5,990 nt of DNA, taken from assembly GCA_021159105.1 (NCBI GenBank), contig JAGGSM010000011.1, positions 1 to 5,990 of the forward strand. The letters are read 5' to 3'. Origin of the DNA: Candidatus Bipolaricaulota bacterium (GTDB lineage: Bacteria; Bipolaricaulota; Bipolaricaulia; UBA7950; UBA9294). Positions within the stretch are counted from its first letter, which is position 1, and the number at the start of each line of letters is the position of its first letter. Both the position numbers and the translations under genes were made by a program. Positions 1 through 5,915 of this stretch are shown piece by piece. Under the pieces are notes generated by a model. That model ran no database searches and was not told where the DNA came from. It saw only the letters and a list, made by a program, of their open reading frames with translations.

Positions 1-135
1 GACAACGGGTTGACCGGCATTCTAACCCTGAGCGGAGTCACCTCACGGATTGATCTAAGTAATTGCAAGATAGAACCAGATTACGTAATCGAGAGCATCG
101 CTGCTCTTAGCGCCCTCGATACAAAACTAAACTAA
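1..135 (+). CDS. HAD-IIA (NagD-like) sugar-phosphatase, C-terminal end only
   Basis: This is an open frame from the first base to TAA at 133-135 (44 residues); the 5' part lies outside the window. The fragment reads DNGLTGILTLSGVTSR, then ends with PDYVIESIAAL. This matches the C-terminus of HAD subclass IIA phosphatases (NagD, 4-nitrophenylphosphatase, phosphoglycolate/glycerol-phosphate phosphatase), where a G-(I/L)-x-LVLTGVT strand is followed by a PDYVIxSLxEL helix. The catalytic DxDxT and GDxxxTD motifs would lie upstream and cannot be checked. Family members hydrolyse small phosphate monoesters in the cytoplasm, and the true substrate cannot be told from this piece. Its stop is 25 bases before the next gene, which has its own ribosome binding site, so the two are probably co-transcribed. 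Base composition here is clearly lower in GC than in the glp genes further right. Confidence 0.72.
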   Translation, partial: DNGLTGILTLSGVTSRIDLSNCKIEPDYVIESIAALSALDTKLN

Positions 136-150
136 GATATTGTACCTAAC

Positions 151-155
151 GGAGG
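151..155 (+). promoter_or_regulatory. Ribosome binding site of the Ldh_2-family dehydrogenase
   Basis: GGAGG lies five bases before the ATG at 161. It decides the start: an in-frame TTG at 140 would add seven residues (MYLTEVN), but it lies upstream of this Shine-Dalgarno sequence and has none of its own. Confidence 0.8.
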
Positions 156-160
156 TAAAT

Positions 161-1267
161 ATGGCAGAAAAGACAGTGCGTGTAGCGGTGGAAACCATTC
201 ACAACTTTGCGATCGATGTCTTTACGGCACTTGGTGTTCCCCGTGATGAAGCAAAGACCTGCGCACAGGTTCTCATCACATCCGATCTGAGAGGAATCGA
301 ATCGCATGGCGTGGGTCGCCTGAAGATGTACTACGATCGCGTGAAGCAAGGGATCCTCTCCCCGACCACCGAGTTTGAGGTCGTGAAGGAGACGGAGACG
401 ACCGCCCTCATTGACGGACACAACGGGATGGGACACGTTATCTCCGTGCGCGCGATGCAGATGGTGATCGACAAGGCGAGGAAGTACGGGATGGGATCGG
501 CCGCCGTGCGCGAGTCGACGCACTTTGGGATCGACGGCTACTACCCACTGATGGCGGTTGCGGAGGGGATGATTGGGATGGCGTTTACCAACGCTCGTCC
601 ATCGATGGCTCCAACGTTTGGAGTCGATCCGTTGCTAGGAACTAACCCGATTGCTTTCGGTGCCCCCAGCGACGAGGAGTTTCCTTTCCTGTACGATGCA
701 GCCACCTCCATCACTCAGCGTGGCAAGATCGAGGTCCTCGATCGTGCGGAGAAACCGACCCCAGCAGGCTGGGTGATCGATCGCGACGGAAAGACCGCCA
801 CCGATACAAAGGCGATTCTCGCTGGCCTAAAGAAGAAGGAGAATGCCTTCGTCCCCCTCGGTGGGATCGGGGAGACGATGGGTGGACACAAGGGGTACGA
901 CCTGGCGACGATGGTGGAGATCCTCTCAGCATCCCTTCAAGGGGGAATGTTCCTGCGCGCCCTGAGTGGGTTCAACCCCGACGGCAGCCCGCGTCCGCAT
1001 CGCTTGGGTCACTTCTTCATGGCGATCGACATCGAGCACTTCGTCCCACTCGAGCAGTTCAAGAAGACAACCGGTGACATCCTTCGAGCCCTGCGCAACT
1101 CGACCAAGATGCCCGGAGCGGAACGGATCTACACCGCGGGTGAAAAGGAGTGGTTGAAGGAGAAGGAGATCCGCACTCAAGGGATCCCGATCAACCCCAA
1201 CCTGCAGAAGAACCTGCTCATCATGCAGGAGGAACTGGGCCTCGATAGCTACGATTTTCCGTTCTAG
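161..1267 (+). CDS. Ldh_2 family malate/L-lactate-type dehydrogenase
   Basis: A 368-residue cytoplasmic NAD(P)-dependent oxidoreductase of the Ldh_2 family (malate/sulfolactate/ureidoglycolate dehydrogenases, YlbC/AllD/YjmC type), unrelated in fold to classical LDH/MDH. The length is normal for the family. Visible hallmarks are TSDLRGIESHGVGRL around residues 40-54 with His49; STHFGIDGYY with His121, the conserved catalytic-type histidine; the LLGTNPIAFGAPS segment; DAATS followed by GKI; GWVIDRDG; and GGHKGYDLATMVEILSASLQGG in the cofactor/dimer region, then HFFMAIDIEHF. The family reduces 2-oxoacids or oxidises 2-hydroxyacids (malate, lactate, sulfolactate, ureidoglycolate), and the exact substrate cannot be assigned by eye. 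It follows a HAD phosphatase gene closely and is separated from glpK by about 100 bases with a promoter, so it may belong to the upstream transcription unit. A redox role beside glycerol breakdown is plausible but inferred. Confidence 0.9.
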   Translation: MAEKTVRVAVETIHNFAIDVFTALGVPRDEAKTCAQVLITSDLRGIESHGVGRLKMYYDRVKQGILSPTTEFEVVKETETTALIDGHNGMGHVISVRAMQMVIDKARKYGMGSAAVRESTHFGIDGYYPLMAVAEGMIGMAFTNARPSMAPTFGVDPLLGTNPIAFGAPSDEEFPFLYDAATSITQRGKIEVLDRAEKPTPAGWVIDRDGKTATDTKAILAGLKKKENAFVPLGGIGETMGGHKGYDLATMVEILSASLQGGMFLRALSGFNPDGSPRPHRLGHFFMAIDIEHFVPLEQFKKTTGDILRALRNSTKMPGAERIYTAGEKEWLKEKEIRTQGIPINPNLQKNLLIMQEELGLDSYDFPF

Positions 1268-1287
1268 ACCCTGCTGACCCGCCAGCC

Positions 1288-1316
1288 TTGACACATGTGG
1301 TCGCCTTTCGTACCAT
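1288..1316 (+). promoter_or_regulatory. Predicted sigma-70-type promoter for the glpK block
   Basis: A perfect -35 box TTGACA (1288-1293) is separated by exactly 17 bases from TACCAT (1311-1316), which matches four of six -10 positions including the key first TA and last T. It lies in the only intergenic space ahead of glpK, about 50 bases before the start codon, leaving a short leader. The leader shows no terminator/antiterminator hairpin of the GlpP type. Transcription from here would cover glpK through the DUF1667 gene. Confidence 0.6.
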
Positions 1317-1327
1317 TGTTTCGAAAG
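1305..1327 (+). promoter_or_regulatory. Inverted repeat over the -10 region; candidate operator
   Basis: CTTTCG (1305-1310) and CGAAAG (1322-1327) are perfect 6-base inverted arms with an 11-base spacer, straddling the -10 box. The right arm also lies in the palindrome TTTCGAAA (1319-1326), and TTTCG recurs as a direct repeat at 1306-1310 and 1319-1323. TTCG half-sites are known in operators of the DeoR-family glycerol-3-phosphate repressor GlpR, so repression by a GlpR-like protein is a reasonable guess. No regulator gene is in the window. Confidence 0.4.
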
Positions 1328-1355
1328 AAAGTGCAATAAACCGCAAGAAAGGGAT

Positions 1356-1362
1356 AAGGAGG
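1356..1362 (+). promoter_or_regulatory. Ribosome binding site of glpK
   Basis: AAGGAGG, nearly a full anti-Shine-Dalgarno match, sits four bases before GTG 1367. It supports the unusual GTG start, after which the protein opens directly with the ASKHA phosphate-1 strand. Confidence 0.8.
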
Positions 1363-1366
1363 CGCG

Positions 1367-2851
1367 GTGGGCGACTACGTAGGGGCGATCGATCTTGGCA
1401 CGACTGGAGTGCGCTGTGTCATCTTCGATCGCTCTGCCAGGCCGGTGGCGGCCGATTACCGGGAGTTTCAGCTCTCCTATCCGCAGTCTGGGTGGGTCGA
1501 GCAGGACCCGCAGGAGCTGTTCCAGGCGACACTGGGAGTGATACGTGCCGCTGTCGCCAAGGGCGGCATCGACTACGCGGACATCTCCTCCTTTGGGATC
1601 ACCAATCAGCGGGAGACGACGATCGTCTGGGACCGCGACACCGGAGAGCCGATCTATCCGGCGATTGTCTGGCAGGACCGCCGAACCGCAGGGGAGTGTG
1701 AACGCCTGAGAAGCGCGGGAATTGAGCGGGACGTGAGAGCACGCACCGGCCTTCCCCTCGATCCGTACTTCTCAGCGAGCAAGCTCTCCTGGATCCTTCA
1801 GCACGTACCGCAGGCGCGCATCCGCGCCGAAAAGGGCGAGCTCCTCTTCGGCACCCCTGATAGCTGGCTTCTGTGGAAGCTGACGGGCGAGCACCTGACC
1901 GACACATCGAACGCCTCGCGCACGCTCCTGTTCAATATAGGGAAGATGGAGTGGGATGATGAACTCCTGCGGGCATTCTCCATCCCTCGCCAGTGCCTCC
2001 CGCGCGTGTTGCCGAGCCTGTCGCACTATGCGCCGATCAAAGCGGAGTTCTTCGGCCGATCGATACCGATCAGCGCTGTCCTCGGTGACCAGCAAGCCGC
2101 CCTGTTCGGCCACACCGGTTTCACCCGTGGTGCACTCAAGGTGACGTGGGGGACCGGTGCGTTCCTCCTGATGAACACGGGCGATCACCCGGTCGAGAGC
2201 TCGCATCAACTGCTCAGCACTGTCTTCTACTCGGACGAATCCTCGGTCTCCTATGGCCTCGAGGGGGCGGTATTCGTCGCCGGGGCTGTGATCCAGTGGC
2301 TGCGCGACGGCCTTGGGATCATCGCTGATGCTGCGGAGTCCGAGGGCATGGCGCAGAGCGTCGAGTCAACCGGGGGAGCGTACTTCGTCCCCGCCCTCAC
2401 CGGGCTGGGTGCTCCGTACTGGGACCCGCACGCCCGCGGGACGATCGTTGGGATCACACGCGGCACGGGGCGGGCACAGATCGTGCGCGCTGCGTTGGAG
2501 TCGATCGCCTATCAGACTCACGCTGTTGTGAGGGCGATGGAAGATGACCTGAACTACCCGATCGATCTTCTGCACGTGGACGGCGGCGCAGCGAGGAACG
2601 ACTTTTTGTGCCAGTTCCAGAGCGACATCCTCGGTATCCCAATCGTTCGACCGGAATACCTAGAGATGACCGCCCGTGGGGCTGCCCTAGGGGCTGGGTT
2701 GACGAGTGGTGTGTGGGTAGCGAAGGATGATCTGATGGAGCTGGCCGGAGCCGGGACGCGCTTCGAACCGATGATGAATATTGATCAACGAGACTCGCTC
2801 CTCGCCGGCTGGCAGAGGGCGGTGGAGCGGGCAAAGGGGTGGGATAGATGA
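1367..2851 (+). CDS. glpK: Glycerol kinase
   Basis: This 494-residue FGGY-family kinase phosphorylates glycerol with ATP to sn-glycerol-3-phosphate in the cytoplasm (E. coli enzyme 502 residues). It starts with GTG behind a strong Shine-Dalgarno sequence. Signatures in order are AIDLGTTGVR (ATP phosphate-1 loop), GITNQRETTIVWD, AIVWQDRRT, FGTPDSWLLWKLTG with TNASRTLLFNI, GDQQAALFG, KVTWGTGAFLLMNTG, GLGAPYWDPHARGTIVG and HVDGGAARNDFLCQFQSDIL. Residues aligned with the glycerol site are all kept: Arg82, Glu83, Trp102, Tyr134, catalytic Asp241 and Phe266. Oddities: the usual Gln of DQGTT is Leu. The control loop before Asp241 (AEFFGRSIPIS) has Glu227 where Gram-positive enzymes carry the HPr-phosphorylated His, and Ser232 where E. 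coli has Arg236 of the fructose-bisphosphate site. The stop overlaps the next start (ATGA). Confidence 0.96.
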   Translation: MGDYVGAIDLGTTGVRCVIFDRSARPVAADYREFQLSYPQSGWVEQDPQELFQATLGVIRAAVAKGGIDYADISSFGITNQRETTIVWDRDTGEPIYPAIVWQDRRTAGECERLRSAGIERDVRARTGLPLDPYFSASKLSWILQHVPQARIRAEKGELLFGTPDSWLLWKLTGEHLTDTSNASRTLLFNIGKMEWDDELLRAFSIPRQCLPRVLPSLSHYAPIKAEFFGRSIPISAVLGDQQAALFGHTGFTRGALKVTWGTGAFLLMNTGDHPVESSHQLLSTVFYSDESSVSYGLEGAVFVAGAVIQWLRDGLGIIADAAESEGMAQSVESTGGAYFVPALTGLGAPYWDPHARGTIVGITRGTGRAQIVRAALESIAYQTHAVVRAMEDDLNYPIDLLHVDGGAARNDFLCQFQSDILGIPIVRPEYLEMTARGAALGAGLTSGVWVAKDDLMELAGAGTRFEPMMNIDQRDSLLAGWQRAVERAKGWDR

Positions 2852-4278
2852 GGATCGCCGTGATCGGAGCGGGAGTTGTCGGGTCGCTCATCGCGCGAGA
2901 GCTGACGCGCTACGCCGCAGAAGTCCTGCTGTTCGAGAAGGAGGCGGATATCGGTTGGGGGGTAAGCAAGGCGAACTCCGCCATCGTGCACGGGTGTTTC
3001 CACGAGGCCCCGGGCACGCAGCGCGCCGTCCTCTGTGCTGAGGGGAACGCTCTGTACCCCTCGCTTTGCCGCGAGCTTGACGTTCCGTTCAAGCAGATCG
3101 GTGCCTACGTCGTTGCCCTGAGCGAGGAGGATCTGCCGGTGATCCGCGAACTGTACGAGCAGGGCATCAAGATCGGGATTCCCGGACTCGAGATCCACGA
3201 CAGAGAGACAGTCCTTGCGCGTGAGCCACACTTGAACACGGAAGTGCTTTCCGCTCTGTGGTCGCCGAGCGTTGGGATCACTGAGCCGTGGGGCCTGGCG
3301 ATCGCCGCTGTGGAGAACGGGGTGAGGAACGGGCTTGAACTGCACGTGACAGAGGCCGTGGAAGGGATCGATACAGCTTCCTCGCGGGTACAGCGGGTGA
3401 TTACAGCGACTGGGGAGTATGAGGTGGACGCGGTGGTGAACGCCGCTGGACTGTTCGCCGACCGGATCGCTGGGATGGTCGGGCTGGAGAGGCCGGTCAT
3501 CACCCCGCGGCGGGGGGAGTACGCTCTCCTGGACAAGAAGATCGGGCCGCTCGTCTCGTCGGTCATCTTCCCCGCCCCAAGTGGGATAAGCAAGGGGATC
3601 CTCGTCGTCCCCACGGTCGACGGCGGTATCCTGCTTGGGCCGACGGCCGAGGACCTGGATAGAGAAGACAAGGAGGCAACGGGGACGACCAGCGATGGGG
3701 TGCACGAGGCGATCGAAGGGGCGCGCAGGCTCGTGCCGGACATCGATCTTTCACTCGTGGTGAAGACATTCGCTGGCCTGCGACCGGAGACGCCGGACAA
3801 GCAGTTTGTCATCGGAGAAACGGAGGTTGAAGGCTTCTTCCAGGCCGCCGGAATGCGCTCCCCCGGCCTGACCGCCGCCCCCGCCGTTGCCAAACACCTG
3901 GTACACGATGTGATGGCCCCTGCGCTTGACCTCGCGGAGAAGAGCAGCTTCGATCCTCAACGCCGCGGGATGAGGAGCGTCGTTGATCTATCCCCAAAGG
4001 AGGCGGATGCCCTGATCGCAAGTGACGTCAGCTACGGCCGTGTGATCTGCCAGTGCAACCGTGTGACAGAGGGGGAGATCATCGAGGCTATCCGCCGGGG
4101 AGCAAGGACGCTCGATGGGATAAAGTTCCGCACTAGAGCCGGCTTCGGCCGCTGCCAGGGGGGATTCTGCACGGACAAGATCCTGATGCTCTTGGCCAGG
4201 GAGCTGAAGGCGTCTCCAGAGGAGATCACCATGCGCGGAGATGGCAGCGAGATCCTCGATGGGATGGTGCGGAAATGA
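2848..4278 (+). CDS. glpA: GlpA-like glycerol-3-phosphate dehydrogenase, FAD and BFD-type [2Fe-2S] domains
   Basis: A 476-residue flavoprotein predicted to oxidise sn-glycerol-3-phosphate to dihydroxyacetone phosphate. The N-terminal DAO domain begins with the FAD-binding Rossmann motif GAGVVG (residues 7-12) and Glu30 at the end of the second strand, then SKANSAIVHG (from residue 40) and EAPGT. The segments VVNAAGLFADRIAG and TPRRGEY, and late in the domain FAGLRPETPD and AAGMRSPGLTAAPAVA, are typical of this family. The C-terminal domain is a bacterioferritin-associated-ferredoxin (BFD) type [2Fe-2S] module with Cys401-x-Cys403 and Cys436-x4-Cys441 in the GRCQGGFC motif. The DAO+BFD order equals E. 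coli GlpA (about 540 residues); this version is shorter. There is no signal peptide or membrane segment. The start overlaps the glpK stop by four bases (ATGA), and AAAGGGG about eight bases upstream serves as ribosome binding site. A related 2-hydroxyacid oxidase activity is possible, but the glpK linkage favours glycerol-3-phosphate. Confidence 0.88.
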   Translation: MRIAVIGAGVVGSLIARELTRYAAEVLLFEKEADIGWGVSKANSAIVHGCFHEAPGTQRAVLCAEGNALYPSLCRELDVPFKQIGAYVVALSEEDLPVIRELYEQGIKIGIPGLEIHDRETVLAREPHLNTEVLSALWSPSVGITEPWGLAIAAVENGVRNGLELHVTEAVEGIDTASSRVQRVITATGEYEVDAVVNAAGLFADRIAGMVGLERPVITPRRGEYALLDKKIGPLVSSVIFPAPSGISKGILVVPTVDGGILLGPTAEDLDREDKEATGTTSDGVHEAIEGARRLVPDIDLSLVVKTFAGLRPETPDKQFVIGETEVEGFFQAAGMRSPGLTAAPAVAKHLVHDVMAPALDLAEKSSFDPQRRGMRSVVDLSPKEADALIASDVSYGRVICQCNRVTEGEIIEAIRRGARTLDGIKFRTRAGFGRCQGGFCTDKILMLLARELKASPEEITMRGDGSEILDGMVRK

Positions 4279-5513
4279 TCGAGCGGAAGACCGATGTTCT
4301 GGTGATCGGTGGGGGCGCCGCGGGGATGGCTGCAGCCACGGCTGCGGCCAACGCCGGTGCGGATACGCTCCTGTTGGAGCGCGATGAAGAGGTGGGCGGT
4401 GTTCTGAATCAGTGTATCCACACCGGCTTCGGCCTCCATCGCTACCGCGAAGAGCTGGCCGGCCCTGAGTTCGGCCACCGCTTGCTGACGGAGATGATCG
4501 GTTCAGGCGTCAATGTGATCCCTGACTGCAGCGTTCTCGATATCGACCCTAGAGAGCGGGTCATTCGCGCTCTGAGCCCGCAGGGGAGGCTGAGCGTTGC
4601 CGCCAAGAGCGTGGTGTGGGCGAGCGGCGCACGGGAGCGCCCGTACGGGGCGCTGATGGCACCTGGGCCGCGACCAGCGGGGATATACACTGCAGGCTTA
4701 GCACAGCGGTTCGTGAACCTGCACGGCTTTCTCCCCGGGAAACGCGCACTCATCCTCGGATCGGGTGACATCGGCTTGATCATGGCACGGCGGCTCCACC
4801 TGGAGGGGATGGACGTATCAGCGGTGGTCGAACTGCAGCCGACACCGGGCGGTCTGATGCGCAACGTCGTCCAGTGCCTGGAAGACTACGATATCCCGCT
4901 GCTCCTGAGCCACAGCATCGTCGGAGTCGAGGGGAGCGAGCGACTGACCGGGGTGAGGATAGCGCAGGTGGACGGATCGCGCAGACCGATCCCCGGGACT
5001 GAGCAGCGCTTTGCCGTCGATACCCTGATCCTTTCGATCGGATTGATCCCGGAGAATGAGTTGATCATGCCGTTTACCCCGATCGATCCGATCAACCGTG
5101 GCCCGCACGTGAACTCGCTGATGCAGACGGAGGTACCGTGGCTCTTCGCCGCAGGGAACAATGTCGCTGTCTTTGACCTGGTCGATTCGGTCGCAGCGGT
5201 GGGAGAGATCGCCGGCGGCGCGGCCGCGCTTGAGGCGCGCGGTGAGCTGTCATACGAGCATACGACACAGCTCGTACGCGGGGAGAACGTGCTCCACCTC
5301 GTTCCGACGTCCCTCGTCCCGGGGGGACCTGCGCGGGTATACCTTCGTGCCTCGCGCGCCATGCGGCAGGCGAGCGTGCGCATTGGGGATGTCATCACGC
5401 GCAAGCAGCCGGTGGTGCGGCCGAGCGAGATGATTGAGATCAACATATCGGAGAGGGAGCTGGACGAACTGATGAAGAGGGAACGTGCCCTGGTTGAGGT
5501 GAGGGAGGAGTGA
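4275..5513 (+). CDS. FAD-dependent pyridine-nucleotide-type oxidoreductase, GlpA partner
   Basis: A 412-residue soluble flavoprotein of the Pyr_redox_2 class. The FAD motif GGGAAG is at residues 12-17, followed by Glu35 and the family hallmark GGVLNQCIHTGFGLHRY (Cys47) with LAGPEFG. The middle shows WASGARERPYGALMAPGPRPAGIYTAG and a second dinucleotide motif GSGDIG (162-167), likely for NAD(P)H. The C-terminal FAD contact region reads LFAAGNNVAVFDLVDSVAAVGEIAGG. Many relatives have a Cys in ACGN at this point; here it is Ala. Proteins of this type occur directly after glpA-like genes and before DUF1667 genes in anaerobes such as Thermotoga, and probably pass electrons between the dehydrogenase and NAD(P) or another carrier. 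It holds the place of GlpB but does not look like E. coli GlpB, so no symbol is given. ATG overlaps the glpA stop (ATGA) and has only a weak Shine-Dalgarno sequence, which suggests translational coupling. Confidence 0.88.
   Translation: MIERKTDVLVIGGGAAGMAAATAAANAGADTLLLERDEEVGGVLNQCIHTGFGLHRYREELAGPEFGHRLLTEMIGSGVNVIPDCSVLDIDPRERVIRALSPQGRLSVAAKSVVWASGARERPYGALMAPGPRPAGIYTAGLAQRFVNLHGFLPGKRALILGSGDIGLIMARRLHLEGMDVSAVVELQPTPGGLMRNVVQCLEDYDIPLLLSHSIVGVEGSERLTGVRIAQVDGSRRPIPGTEQRFAVDTLILSIGLIPENELIMPFTPIDPINRGPHVNSLMQTEVPWLFAAGNNVAVFDLVDSVAAVGEIAGGAAALEARGELSYEHTTQLVRGENVLHLVPTSLVPGGPARVYLRASRAMRQASVRIGDVITRKQPVVRPSEMIEINISERELDELMKRERALVEVREE
5504..5508 (+). promoter_or_regulatory. Ribosome binding site deciding the DUF1667 start
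   Basis: GGAGG at 5504-5508 leaves four bases before ATG 5513 but only one before the in-frame GTG 5510. ATG 5513 is therefore preferred, giving a one-base TGATG overlap with the preceding stop. Confidence 0.7.
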
Positions 5514-5899
5514 TGGAGAAGAAACTGATCTGCGTCTCCTGTCCGATCGGCTGCGAGATCACCGCCAGAATTGAGGATGGGAAGGTGGTGAGCGTCAGCG
5601 GGAACCGCTGCCCACGCGGGGAGGCGTACGCCCGCCAAGAGGCGATCGATCCGATGCGTGTCTTACCTACCAGCGTCAAGGTGATCGGAGGGAAGGCCCC
5701 TCTCGTGTCGGTGAAGACCGACCAGCCAGTCCCCAAGCGCTTGATCGAGGATATCATGGAATACATCCGCACACTATCAGTGGAAGCCCCCGTCGCGATC
5801 GGCCAGGTAGTGGCGCATGACCTGCTTGGAACAGGCGCGAACCTCGTTGCTACACGCCAGGTTCGCGCCTGCACAGGAACACCCACCGAGTCGCTGTGA
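5513..5899 (+). CDS. DUF1667 four-cysteine redox protein, third component of the glycerol-3-phosphate dehydrogenase cluster
   Basis: A 128-residue protein with the DUF1667 layout. The N-terminus reads LICVSCPIGCEITARI with Cys7, Cys10 and Cys14, and a fourth cysteine, Cys33, in GNRCPRGEAYA. This is followed by DPMRVLPTSVKV, a P-V-PK segment, and the closing GQVVAHDLLGTGANLVATR. The C-x2-C-x3-C...C spacing plus DGKVVSVSGNRCPRG closely resembles the N-terminal [4Fe-4S] module of molybdopterin oxidoreductases, so an iron-sulfur cluster is likely, though this is inference. The gene follows its flavoprotein partner with a one-base overlap, and the trio recurs in anaerobes, suggesting a subunit or electron carrier of the complex; its biochemical role is not established as far as I know. 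The last 13 residues, QVRACTGTPTESL, look like an extra tail beyond the conserved end and coincide with the right arm of a perfect inverted repeat. GTG 5510 is an alternative start. Confidence 0.87.
   Translation: MEKKLICVSCPIGCEITARIEDGKVVSVSGNRCPRGEAYARQEAIDPMRVLPTSVKVIGGKAPLVSVKTDQPVPKRLIEDIMEYIRTLSVEAPVAIGQVVAHDLLGTGANLVATRQVRACTGTPTESL
5832..5871 (+). repeat. Perfect 13-bp inverted repeat in the 3' end of the DUF1667 gene; possible hairpin
   Basis: The arm CAGGCGCGAACCT (5832-5844) is the exact reverse complement of AGGTTCGCGCCTG (5859-5871), with a 14-base loop. In RNA this gives a strong GC-rich stem. It ends 28 bases before the DUF1667 stop and lies between two convergent genes, so it could end or stabilise transcripts from either side. 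No T-tract follows on either strand, so it is not a standard intrinsic terminator. Confidence 0.75.
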
Positions 5900-5915
5900 T
5901 CTCTACGAAGCAATC

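Noticed and set aside
140..160. TTG start extending the Ldh_2 dehydrogenase by seven residues
   Set aside because: The GGAGG at 151-155 lies inside this extension and is ideally spaced for ATG 161; no ribosome binding site precedes the TTG.
1273..1286. GCTG/CAGC hairpin after the Ldh_2 gene as a terminator
   Set aside because: The stem has only four base pairs and no T-tract follows, so it cannot be supported as a terminator.
2785..3705. 306-codon open frame on the minus strand opposite the GlpA-like gene
   Set aside because: It is antisense to a well-supported gene, its protein has no recognisable domain, and such long antisense frames are common in GC-rich coding DNA.
4275..5513. Assignment as GlpB
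   Set aside because: The motifs (LNQCIH, ERPYGALM, second GxGxxG) belong to a different flavoprotein group from E. coli GlpB; only the position in the cluster is similar.
4886..5638. 250-codon open frame on the minus strand across the flavoprotein and DUF1667 genes
   Set aside because: The composition is Ser/Arg/Thr-rich and low-complexity, typical of a shadow frame; it crosses two genes with clear family motifs.
5832..5890. Intrinsic terminator at the end of the glp block
   Set aside because: The 13-bp stem is strong, but the sequence after it on both strands lacks a T-run, so it is reported only as an inverted repeat.
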